Part shown: positions 1 to 5,530 of the stretch, in pieces
How positions within the stretch are numbered: position 1 is the stretch's first letter
How the letters are laid out: each line of letters begins with the position of its first letter
The notes under the pieces: generated by a model
Told to the model about the DNA's origin: nothing
Database searches by the model: none
The model's input: only the letters and a program-made list of their open reading frames with translations
Program-made: the position numbers and the translations under genes
Assembly (NCBI GenBank): GCA_964587515.1
Contig: CAZPMO010000245.1
Location: 1-5,530, forward strand
Reading direction: 5' to 3'
DNA length: 5,530 bases
Source: CAZPMO01 sp964587515
Lineage (GTDB): Bacteria > Pseudomonadota > Alphaproteobacteria > MPNO01

Positions 1-1030
1 GCGCCGTAATCAGCCACCTGCGCCTGGTTCGGCGCGAAATGCGGATCGGACGTTCCCTGCTGCGTCTCGCGGTGGTGGCCGATGTCGTCACCGATTCCGC
101 CCACCAGGGCCGTGGGAACGCACGGACCGCCATCGACATCGCACTCGAAGCCGCGCGCGCCGCCCGCTACCACCTCGCGATTCTCTTTACCGATCTGCCC
201 GATTTCTTCGCCGGCGAAGGTTGGAGCGCGTGGTCGCAGCCCCGTTGCACCATTACCCCGACATCGCTGGAGATTCCGGCCGCCGCGGATCAAGTTCGCG
301 AATTCCGGCCGGATGACCTCGGTGCGGTAGTGGCCCTCCACGGGCACCACGGATCGGCGTTTNNNNNNNNNNGGGCCCCCTGGCGCGTACGATTGGCTGG
401 TGGAAGGCCGATCTCGAACGGAATTCATCGGCCGGTGAAGCGCTGGTCCTTGAAGTCGATGGCCGGATCGTTGGCTACGCCCGGGCCCGCGCCCACCGGC
501 GGCGCCCGGAAGAGTTCGCCATAGTCGACCTCGCCGCCCTTGACGACTGCGGTCAGCGATCACTACTCCTCGAACTCATCCGCCGGGCCCGCCGGGGCGG
601 CTTCTCCAGCGTAACCGTGCAGGGCCCGATCGCCGGCCGCCTGGCAGCGGTCGCCCCGGAATTGGGCCGAGTGGCCGAGCTCCGCCGGGACAAGCGCACG
701 ATGTTCAAGTTGATCAACCTGCGACGGCTCGTCCGCGCCCTCATACCCGAATTCGAGGCCATCTGCGGGCGCGACGGGCTGTGTGAGGATGGCCAGGTCG
801 ACCTGCTGGTCGGCCATCTCGCCGCCGAATTCAGCGCAAGCGCCGGCAAGTTCGACGTCACCGCGCCCCGATCGAACAAGCCGAGCTTTCTGCAGCTGTC
901 CGAAGGCGACTTCTGGCGCCTGCTTTTCGATGGCCGGGTGCCCCCGACGGCGCCCGCCCCCGCGGCCGCGATGCTGGGAACGCTGTTTCCACAGCGCGAG
1001 TTCGCGTTCTGGCCGGCGGATGAACCCTAG
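1..1030 (+). CDS. GNAT family N-acetyltransferase with SCP2-like C-terminal domain (5'-truncated, interrupted by assembly gap)
   Basis: Predicted cytosolic acyltransferase that moves an acetyl group from acetyl-CoA to an amine; the substrate cannot be read from sequence. The frame is open from base 3, so the start lies off the left edge. About 120 residues precede the N run. They include VVADVVTDSAHQGRGNA, in which Q-G-R-G-N-A fits the acetyl-CoA pyrophosphate-binding (R/Q)xxGx(G/A) motif, followed by a helix and LAILFTDLPDFF, a typical GNAT strand. After the gap the gene continues in another frame from base 374 for 218 residues to TAG at 1028-1030. That part has a second GNAT-like lobe (LVLEVDGRIVGYARAR) and, from about MFKLINLRRL (base 701) onward, an SCP2-like C-terminal domain ending FAFWPADEP. 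This GNAT-GNAT-SCP2 order is that of Eis-type enzymes of about 400 residues, so perhaps 50-80 N-terminal residues are missing. The two halves clearly belong to one gene; the frame change is best read as a gap artefact, though a real frameshift is possible. It converges on the LysM gene. Confidence 0.85.
363..372. other. assembly gap (10 Ns) inside the acetyltransferase gene
   Basis: Ten Ns lie between a codon ending at 362 and a frame that resumes at 374, leaving one spare base at 373. If both sides belong to one intact gene, the missing sequence must have a length of 3n+2 (for example 8 or 11 bases), so ten is a placeholder. The flanking protein text (HHGSAF before, GPLART after) looks like two sides of the short linker joining the GNAT lobes, which suggests that little is missing. 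Confidence 0.9.
1027..1030. other. CTAG shared by two convergent stop codons
   Basis: The palindrome CTAG supplies TAG at 1028-1030 for the rightward acetyltransferase and TAG at 1027-1029 for the leftward LysM gene. The genes therefore overlap tail to tail by 4 bases, with no spacer for a separate terminator. This is read directly from the sequence. Confidence 0.95.
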
Positions 1031-1725
1031 GCGTCGGTGATGTCGAGGTACTCCCCGAGTACCCAACCGCCCTCGTCCAGCTGGTACCAGGTTTCGCCAT
1101 CCACCACCTGGGTGACACCGGTCAGATCGACTTCCTGACCATCTTCCAACCCGCTGATCCGTTCGCTTTCGATATCCGCTTCCTCGCGTACGTTGAGTCC
1201 GCCTTCGGCGACGACCGTCCCCTTTAGCGGCGTCGGCGTAGCCGTGGCCGCCGGCGTCGGCCGGGGCGTGAATTCGCCTGAGGGCGACGGAATCGTAATC
1301 GTCTGGCCGACCTGGATCGCGTCCGGGTCGTCGATCTCGTTGAACTCCGCCAACTCGTCAGTGGTCAGCCCGTTGGCCTCCGCAATCTCCGAAAGCGAGT
1401 CCCCGTCCTGGATTTCGTAGTCGCGCGGCGCGGGAGTGGCCGTCGCGGTGGCAGTAGCCGTGGGCGCCGGAGTCGGCGGCGGCAGTGGCGTCGCCGTCGC
1501 CTCGGGAATCGTCGGTGGCGAAGGCGTCGGCGAGTCGGCGCCGGCCGGTCCCGCCGTGATCACCTCGGGCGTCGGCACGTCGAGCACGCGACTGCCGCCG
1601 GCCTCTGGCTCATCGGGGTCGGATCCGCCGAACACATTGACCAGCAGCACCACGATCAGCGCGACCACAATGACTGGAAGTGCGAGGAAGGTAAGAAAGA
1701 GCCGGTATCTGCGAATTTCGCCCAT
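1027..1725 (-). CDS. membrane-anchored LysM and SH3b domain protein
   Basis: Predicted envelope protein that binds peptidoglycan; no catalytic domain is visible. Numbered from ATG at 1725 (232 residues): a short basic cytosolic tail (GEIRRYR); one hydrophobic membrane segment at about 9-31 (LFLTFLALPVIVVALIVVLL) with no lipobox cysteine, so a signal anchor; a Pro/Thr/Ala-rich acidic linker at 35-101 with a run of alternating Thr-Ala; a LysM domain at about 103-146 (YEIQDGDSLSEIAEANGL ... VGQTITIP); a second short Thr/Pro linker at 148-167; and a bacterial SH3 domain at about 170-228 (GLNVREEADIES ... WYQL ... GWVLGEYL). LysM domains bind N-acetylglucosamine-containing glycans, and SH3b domains often bind cell-wall peptides. 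A TTG directly upstream at 1728 could extend the protein by one residue, but ATG is preferred because the G-rich stretch at 1732-1735 then lies 6 bases upstream. The gene is downstream of, and on the same strand as, the molybdoenzyme and the PBP. Its stop overlaps that of the acetyltransferase. Confidence 0.9.
   Translation of the reverse strand: MGEIRRYRLFLTFLALPVIVVALIVVLLVNVFGGSDPDEPEAGGSRVLDVPTPEVITAGPAGADSPTPSPPTIPEATATPLPPPTPAPTATATATATPAPRDYEIQDGDSLSEIAEANGLTTDELAEFNEIDDPDAIQVGQTITIPSPSGEFTPRPTPAATATPTPLKGTVVAEGGLNVREEADIESERISGLEDGQEVDLTGVTQVVDGETWYQLDEGGWVLGEYLDITDA
1435..1461 (-). repeat. Thr-Ala dipeptide-coding repeat in the LysM protein linker
   Basis: Nine codons read T-A-T-A-T-A-T-A-T on the minus strand, using varied synonymous codons (ACT, GCC, ACG, GCG, ACC, GCT). 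The repeat is therefore at the protein level rather than an exact DNA tandem. It lies in the Pro/Thr/Ala-rich linker between the membrane anchor and the LysM domain. Such linkers are normally extended and flexible and would let the domain reach through the wall. Confidence 0.8.
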
Positions 1726-1883
1726 CAAGCGCCCCGGAATAAGTCAGCCGTAACACGTCTGACCCTGCCTGCAGCCCGGCCCGTTGGAAGCCTGGACCTT
1801 CCGCAGCCTCCCTCAGGCGGGGTCCGTCCAGGCAACATGTTAGACGATCAACGCCCTTTTGGGGCCGCTTTCATGAAGAACCG
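1726..1883. other. non-coding gap of 158 bases
   Basis: This spacer holds the 1790-1833 stem-loop, a small hairpin (GCCC at 1853-1856, loop of five, GGGC at 1862-1865) and the palindrome TTCATGAA (1870-1877). I see no convincing tRNA, SRP RNA or small open reading frame, and no clear -35/-10 pair. A promoter for the LysM gene would be expected here if the gene is not co-transcribed from upstream. Confidence 0.6.
1790..1833 (-). other. intergenic stem-loop between the molybdoenzyme and LysM genes
   Basis: GCCTGGAC (1790-1797) and GTCCAGGC (1826-1833) are perfect 8-base inverted arms. Inside them, GCCT (1806-1809) and AGGC (1815-1818) form a second stem around a 5-base loop, with further GC pairing possible between 1801-1804 and 1817-1820. 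On the minus strand the structure starts 50 bases after the molybdoenzyme stop and ends 64 bases before the LysM start. No T-rich tract follows it on either strand, so it is not a standard intrinsic terminator. It could be a U-less terminator, an RNA-stabilising hairpin or a leader element. Confidence 0.55.
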
Positions 1884-2495
1884 CTAGCCGAATCGCTCTT
1901 CCGCGAAAGGTTCGCCACGCATGTGATAGCCGTTGCGCTCCCAGAATCCGGGCGAATCGGCTGCCGAAAACTCGATCCCGTTCACCCATTTCGCGCTCTT
2001 CCAGGCGTACAGGTGCGGCACGATCAGCCGCACCGGGCCGCCGTGCTCGGCGCTGAGCGGAGTACCGTTGCGCTGAAACGCCAGCAGATTCTCCGCCCGC
2101 AAGAAGTCATCGAGCAGCAGATTCGTCGTGTAGCCGCCCTCGCAATGCACCATCACCGCGCGGGCCTCCGGTCGCGGCTCAACCATCTCCATCAGCGCCG
2201 CCACCGGCACCCCCTCCCAATCGTTATCCATGAGGCTGAAGCGAGTCACGCAGTGAAAATCGGCATGGACCGTCGCTGCTGCGATCGCCCGAAACTCCTT
2301 GAGATCGAAATCCAGTTCCCGCTCCACCAGCCCGGTCACCGAGATCCGCCAATCGGCCGCGTCTTTGGACGGGGTCGGGCCGTGAGTCAGCACCGGCCAG
2401 TCCTCTACGATGTGCTGCCCCGGCGGCAGTCGGTCCGCGAACTGCTCCGCGAGATCCAGCTGCCGCTCACGTCTTGAAGATGACGAACCGAACAT
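1884..2495 (-). CDS. sulfite oxidase-like molybdopterin-dependent oxidoreductase
   Basis: Predicted molybdenum-cofactor enzyme of the sulfite oxidase/YedY superfamily (COG2041, the short YuiH-like type of about 200 residues). The physiological substrate of this subgroup is not known to me. The 203-residue protein consists of the catalytic fold only. Visible landmarks are WRISVTGLVE (49-58), the core motif DFHCVTRFS with Cys82 as the expected molybdenum ligand, DWEGVPV (92-98), HCEGGYTTNLLLDD (117-130), EHGGPVRLIVP (150-160), YAWKSAKWVNGIEF (163-176) and the family ending PGFWERNGYH (182-191). There is no twin-arginine leader, no transmembrane segment, and neither a haem domain nor a dimerisation domain, so it should be cytosolic. 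ATG at 2495 is supported by AGGGAG at 2501-2506, five bases upstream. It lies between two envelope genes on the same strand; no molybdopterin-synthesis or MsrQ-like partner gene is present in the window. Confidence 0.93.
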   Translation of the reverse strand: MFGSSSSRRERQLDLAEQFADRLPPGQHIVEDWPVLTHGPTPSKDAADWRISVTGLVERELDFDLKEFRAIAAATVHADFHCVTRFSLMDNDWEGVPVAALMEMVEPRPEARAVMVHCEGGYTTNLLLDDFLRAENLLAFQRNGTPLSAEHGGPVRLIVPHLYAWKSAKWVNGIEFSAADSPGFWERNGYHMRGEPFAEERFG

Positions 2496-2500
2496 ACCTG

Positions 2501-2506
2501 CTCCCT
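2501..2506 (-). promoter_or_regulatory. ribosome binding site of the molybdoenzyme gene
   Basis: AGGGAG on the minus strand lies five bases before ATG at 2495. It is a good Shine-Dalgarno match at normal spacing and fixes this start. Confidence 0.7.
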
Positions 2507-2514
2507 GCTAGATC

Positions 2515-2547
2515 GGGCTTCGGGGCGCTTCGCCGGAACCGCAGCCC
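2515..2547 (-). other. stem-loop in the leader of the molybdoenzyme gene
   Basis: GGGCT (2515-2519) and AGCCC (2543-2547) form outer arms. GGCG (2524-2527) and CGCC (2531-2534) form an inner stem with a three-base loop. On the minus strand it lies after the PBP stop and just before the ribosome binding site at 2501-2506. No T-run follows, so termination is unproven; it may be only a GC-rich leader fold. Confidence 0.35.
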
Positions 2548-2580
2548 ACCATATCGATTGCGACAATCATCCACCCTCTG

Positions 2581-2600
2581 CCGGTCTGGCCGAAAACCGG
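2581..2600 (-). other. weak inverted repeat downstream of the PBP gene
   Basis: CCGGT (2581-2585) and ACCGG (2596-2600) are perfect 5-base arms around a 10-base loop. On the minus strand the repeat starts 16 bases after the PBP stop, a plausible place for a 3'-end structure. The stem is short and no T-tract follows, so the terminator reading is weak. Confidence 0.3.
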
Positions 2601-2616
2601 AAATCGCCCGCCCGAC

Positions 2617-5415
2617 CTACGGAACCCGAAACGCAACCTCTTCCGCCTCGGCCCGGTTGCCCGCCTCGTCAATCGCCACCGCCCGCACTACGTGGTTGCC
2701 AGGCACCGAGGCCCACACCACCTGATAGGGCGCCGCCACCGCCGTGCCGACAAGATTGCCATCAATGAAGTACGCCACCGACTTGATCCCCAGGTTGTCC
2801 GCCGCCTCTACGTTCAGCGCCACCTGGCCCCGCGGCAGCGTCGCCCCCGCTTCGATGCCGACCAGTTCAACCGTCGGCGCCGCGTTGTCGACCGCGAACT
2901 GCCGGAACGCCAGTTCCTCCCCGCCACCCTCACGTTGAACCGTCAGCCGCAGCGTGTACACCCCGTCGCTCATCTGAATTGTGTCCACCGCGCCCAGCTG
3001 CACCCGATCGCGCGCGTCACCGTGCGGGCCGGCGATGCGTCCCCACTGGGTCGGGCTCACGCCCTGGCCAATCTCCAGCACGAAGCTGACGAAGCCCTCC
3101 CCGTGCGCGCTGCCAATAATCTCCAGGATGCTTCTTACCTGCTGATTCTGGGCCGGCACCGCGATTGCCACGTTGCCCAGCGGCGTCGGCGAATCCAGCG
3201 CCGTCGCGAATTCCTCCGGGGGCAGGTAGAACGGCGAATCCTCGTCCTGTTCCGCCTGCCAGTCGGCCGCCTCCGGCGGCAGCACCGGGTACACCTCCAC
3301 CACCACCTCTTCCGGCGGCGTCGCCGGCCCCGCCCGCTTGCCGCTCGGCTCGTGGATGCGAATCGGCTGGTGGTAGTAGTCGCGACGCTCCGGCACCGTG
3401 CCCGGGATGAAGTACTCGGTAATCGTCTTCGGCGTGTATTCCCCCGGCACCAGGCCCGAAACCGGGTCGATCTCCGCGCTCACCAGTCCGCCCGGCCGCG
3501 CGAACGGGGCCTCCGGAAGCCCGCGGTGCGCGATTTCCATGACTTCGTTCCAGATCGGCCCCGCGCCCTTCGCTCCGCTGACCTCGTCCATCTCCGTCCG
3601 ATCCGCGTTCCCCACCCACACCGCCACCACCCGCTGCGGCGTGTAGCCGACCGTCAGGGAATCACGAAAGTCGTTGGTCGTGCCCGTCTTCACCGCCGCC
3701 GCCCGGTCATCGAGCATCAGGGTCTGGCTGCGTCCGAAGCCGAGTTCCCGGGCCACCGGGTCGGCCAGGATGTCGGTGATCTGGAACGCCAGTTCCGCGC
3801 TCAGCGCCCGGGTACCCACCGGCGCCCCGGTCTCCTCCACGACCTCGCCCTGCGAATCCACGATCCGCACGATCGGGTTCGGTTCGATCCGCAATCCTCC
3901 GTTGGCGAAGACCCCAAACGCCGCCGCCATATCCAGCAGCCGCACCTCCCCCGAGCCCAGCGCCAGCGCCGGCCCGAACCTCTCGGTGCCGCCTTCAAGC
4001 CTCAGGCCCAGTCTTTCCGCCGTATCCAGGGTCTCGGCGATGCCGGCGAATATCTGCGCCTTCACCGCCGGAATATTCAACGAACTCCCCAGCGCCTCCC
4101 GAAAACGAACCGGCCCATGAAACTCCCGGTCGTAGTTCTCCGGCTCGTAGTCCTCCTGGCCGGGGATCGGGATGATGGTTTCGAGGTCCATCAGGATCGT
4201 CGCCGGCGTGTAGCCCGAAGCCAGCGCCGTCACGTAGGTGATCGGTTTGAACGAACTACCCGGCTGGCGCGGGGCGATCGCCATATTCACCTGTCCGTCG
4301 ATCGCTTCGTCCCGGAAATCGACGCTCCCCACCATCGCCAGGATCTGGCCCGTCGCCGGGTCCAGCACCACCACCGCCGCGTTGCGGGCCTCCAGATCGG
4401 TCAGCGTCGCGATGTGCTCCCCGGCAACCCGCTCCGCTTCCGCCTGCAGCTCCAGCTCGATCGTGGTTGTGATCCGCCAACCCTTCCGCGTCCAGCCCGC
4501 CCCGTAGCGCTCGTTGAGATAGTCGACCACGTAGTTGAAGAAGTGCGGCGCCGGCCCGATCTCCGTCTGCGGCAGGCGGTACACCAGGTCCTCCGCCTTC
4601 GCCGCGTCGGCCTGCTCCGCGGTGACGAAGCGGTTCTTCGCCATCAGATCCAGGACGTTGTGTTGGACCCGGGTCGCGATGGCCTCGTCCACGATCGGAT
4701 TCTGTGTCGAGGGCGCCCGCGGGATTCCCACCAGCATTGCCACCTCGGCCAGCGTTAGCTCCTCCAGATCCCGATCGAAGTACGTCCGCGCCGCCGCCGT
4801 GATCCCGTAGGCCAGGTTGCCGTAGTTGTTCTGATTCAGGTACAGCGCCAGGATTTCGTCCTTCGACAGGCTCTGGGTCAGCTGGTACGCCAGCACCACC
4901 TCCTTGAGCTTCCGTTCCACGCTCTGCTCCGGGCTCAGCAGCGTGTTCTTGACCACCTGCTGCGTAATCGTGCTGAAACCCGAAACGATTGCCTGGCCCT
5001 GCAGGTTCAGCCACACCGCCCGCACAATCGCCCAGAAATCAACCCCCGGGTTCTCGTAGAAGCTGGAATCCTCCGAAGCGATCACCGCGTCCTTGACCAG
5101 TTGCGGAATGTCCTCGGCGGCCACCAGTGTGCGGCGTCCCTCCGAGGCGATTTCCCCCAGCCGGGTACCGTCGGCCGAGTAGACCGATGAGTTCTCGAAG
5201 AGCGATTCCTCGAACGTCGCCACCGCCCGCACGTCGGGCAGGTCATCGAACAGAATGCTCGTCGCCGCCAACGCGGCCGAGCCGCCCAGAAAGGTCGCGA
5301 AGGCCAGCACCGCGATGACCGCCGTCAGCCCGGCCACCGGGATCGCCGCCAGCGCCAGCCATAGCCCCAGGCGCCCGCGGCGCCGTCGGCGTTTCCTCTT
5401 TAGCGATCTCCGCAT
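2617..5415 (-). CDS. class A penicillin-binding protein (bifunctional GT51 glycosyltransferase/transpeptidase) with C-terminal Ig-like domains
   Basis: Bifunctional peptidoglycan synthase of 932 residues: it polymerises lipid II into glycan strands and crosslinks their peptides outside the cytoplasmic membrane. It starts with a very basic tail (RRSLKRKRRRRRGR), then a membrane anchor at about 17-45. The GT51 domain (about 75-240) has EDSSFYENPGVD with catalytic Glu115, GFSTITQQVVKN (146-157), RKLKE with the second catalytic Glu172, and ILALYLN (188-194). The transpeptidase domain (about 345-625) has SSFK with nucleophile Ser387 and Lys390, SLN (445-447) and KTGTT (576-580), so both activities look intact. 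Residues 641-690 match the usual tail (GLVPGEY ... FIPGTVPE). A roughly 100-residue beta-rich module (about 745-845) and an Ig-like module (about 846-932, DNLGIKSVAYFIDGNLVG ... AIDEAGNRAE) follow, making the protein longer than the 850 residues of E. coli PBP1A. Unusual are Asn122 where the first motif normally has His, and Ala190 where ILExYLN normally has Glu. ATG at 5415 has only a close, weak AGGCGG (5418-5423). It could be called ponA/mrcA-like, but I assign no symbol. Confidence 0.97.
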   Translation of the reverse strand: MRRSLKRKRRRRRGRLGLWLALAAIPVAGLTAVIAVLAFATFLGGSAALAATSILFDDLPDVRAVATFEESLFENSSVYSADGTRLGEIASEGRRTLVAAEDIPQLVKDAVIASEDSSFYENPGVDFWAIVRAVWLNLQGQAIVSGFSTITQQVVKNTLLSPEQSVERKLKEVVLAYQLTQSLSKDEILALYLNQNNYGNLAYGITAAARTYFDRDLEELTLAEVAMLVGIPRAPSTQNPIVDEAIATRVQHNVLDLMAKNRFVTAEQADAAKAEDLVYRLPQTEIGPAPHFFNYVVDYLNERYGAGWTRKGWRITTTIELELQAEAERVAGEHIATLTDLEARNAAVVVLDPATGQILAMVGSVDFRDEAIDGQVNMAIAPRQPGSSFKPITYVTALASGYTPATILMDLETIIPIPGQEDYEPENYDREFHGPVRFREALGSSLNIPAVKAQIFAGIAETLDTAERLGLRLEGGTERFGPALALGSGEVRLLDMAAAFGVFANGGLRIEPNPIVRIVDSQGEVVEETGAPVGTRALSAELAFQITDILADPVARELGFGRSQTLMLDDRAAAVKTGTTNDFRDSLTVGYTPQRVVAVWVGNADRTEMDEVSGAKGAGPIWNEVMEIAHRGLPEAPFARPGGLVSAEIDPVSGLVPGEYTPKTITEYFIPGTVPERRDYYHQPIRIHEPSGKRAGPATPPEEVVVEVYPVLPPEAADWQAEQDEDSPFYLPPEEFATALDSPTPLGNVAIAVPAQNQQVRSILEIIGSAHGEGFVSFVLEIGQGVSPTQWGRIAGPHGDARDRVQLGAVDTIQMSDGVYTLRLTVQREGGGEELAFRQFAVDNAAPTVELVGIEAGATLPRGQVALNVEAADNLGIKSVAYFIDGNLVGTAVAAPYQVVWASVPGNHVVRAVAIDEAGNRAEAEEVAFRVP

Positions 5416-5530
5416 GTCCGCCTATTCTTGCAGCATCGGACCCGGTTTCCAGTCCCGATCCCGATTTCCAATTCTCAAAGGTTGGCCAGTTCTTGTCCCC
5501 GAGCCCGCAAACAGTTGAACGAGCCGATCG
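5416..5530 (-). other. upstream leader of the PBP gene
   Basis: This 115-base stretch upstream of the PBP start runs to the window edge. It contains the tandem hexamer CCCGAT twice (5454-5465) and TTTCCA twice, 19 bases apart (5446-5451 and 5465-5470). The nearest Shine-Dalgarno-like sequence, AGGCGG at 5418-5423, sits only two bases from ATG. I see no convincing -35/-10 pair and no coding sequence. It presumably holds the promoter of the leftward genes, but this is inferred from position only. Confidence 0.4.

Noticed and set aside
563..1066. A 167-codon minus-strand frame opposite the acetyltransferase.
   Set aside because: The opposite strand encodes the recognisable second GNAT lobe and SCP2-like domain, and this frame has no domain of its own.
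1193..1753. Val/Gly/Ala-rich plus-strand frames opposite the LysM gene.
   Set aside because: Their valine-alanine repeats are the complement of the Thr/Pro/Ala linker codons; the true LysM and SH3b domains are on the minus strand.
1726..1883. A possible structured RNA gene such as an SRP RNA, suggested by GGAAGG-like sequence near the hairpin.
   Set aside because: The conserved SRP apical loop order (GGTCAGGTCCGGAAGGAAGCAGCC-like) is not reproduced, and the fold is shorter than expected. Only a generic hairpin can be supported.
1923..2477. A 184-codon plus-strand frame opposite the molybdoenzyme.
   Set aside because: It is His/Arg-rich without a domain, while the minus strand carries an unmistakable sulfite-oxidase-like protein with a ribosome binding site.
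2692..4758. A 688-codon open frame on the plus strand, antisense to the PBP gene.
   Set aside because: It is rich in Arg and His with no recognisable domain, and lies opposite a PBP with full catalytic motifs. Long antisense open frames are expected in GC-rich genes because stop codons are rare in that frame. No signal beyond the open frame supports it.
4256..5014. A 252-codon minus-strand frame overlapping the PBP in another phase.
   Set aside because: It is Gly/Arg/Ala-rich low-complexity translation typical of an out-of-phase reading of GC-rich coding sequence. The same applies to the 200-codon minus frame at 3017-3619.
1..5530. Mobile elements, CRISPR arrays, toxin-antitoxin pairs or defence genes.
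   Set aside because: No transposase, integrase, spaced direct repeats or defence-type domains were seen. The four genes are typical chromosomal functions, so a novel defence or mobile system is not supported here.

Overview
The window is a GC-rich stretch of a draft bacterial assembly; a run of 10 Ns at 363-372 marks a scaffold or unresolved gap. It carries four protein-coding genes, one truncated by the left edge, and no RNA gene, mobile element, CRISPR array or origin that I can support. The protein types suggest a member of the Chloroflexota: a two-lobed GNAT/SCP2-like acetyltransferase, a Thr/Pro/Ala-linkered LysM-SH3 membrane protein, a short sulfite-oxidase-like molybdoenzyme, and a class A penicillin-binding protein with an ENPG variant of the GT51 motif and Ig-like C-terminal domains. 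This placement is inference from family resemblance, with no marker gene to confirm it.

Layout. Positions 1-1030 (+): the 3' part of an Eis-like GNAT acetyltransferase, interrupted by the N run, where the reading frame changes because the placeholder is not the true gap length. Positions 1027-1725 (-): a membrane-anchored protein with one LysM and one bacterial SH3 domain. These two genes converge and share a CTAG tetranucleotide that gives both their TAG stops. Positions 1726-1883: a non-coding gap with a clear hairpin. Positions 1884-2495 (-): a cytosolic sulfite-oxidase-like molybdopterin enzyme. Positions 2496-2616: a non-coding gap with two smaller stem-loops. Positions 2617-5415 (-): a full-length bifunctional class A PBP (glycosyltransferase plus transpeptidase). 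Positions 5416-5530: its leader.

How the genes may work together. The PBP polymerises and crosslinks peptidoglycan outside the membrane. The LysM-SH3 protein, on the same strand, probably binds peptidoglycan at the same surface, so two of the three leftward genes concern the cell envelope. The molybdoenzyme between them has no visible signal peptide or membrane partner and may simply be a neighbour. The gaps of 121 and 158 bases mean a single operon is possible but not shown. I did not find evidence of a new multi-gene system. The points most worth checking are the frame offset at the gap, the substituted GT51 motif positions and C-terminal extension of the PBP, the shared stop tetranucleotide, and the intergenic hairpin.
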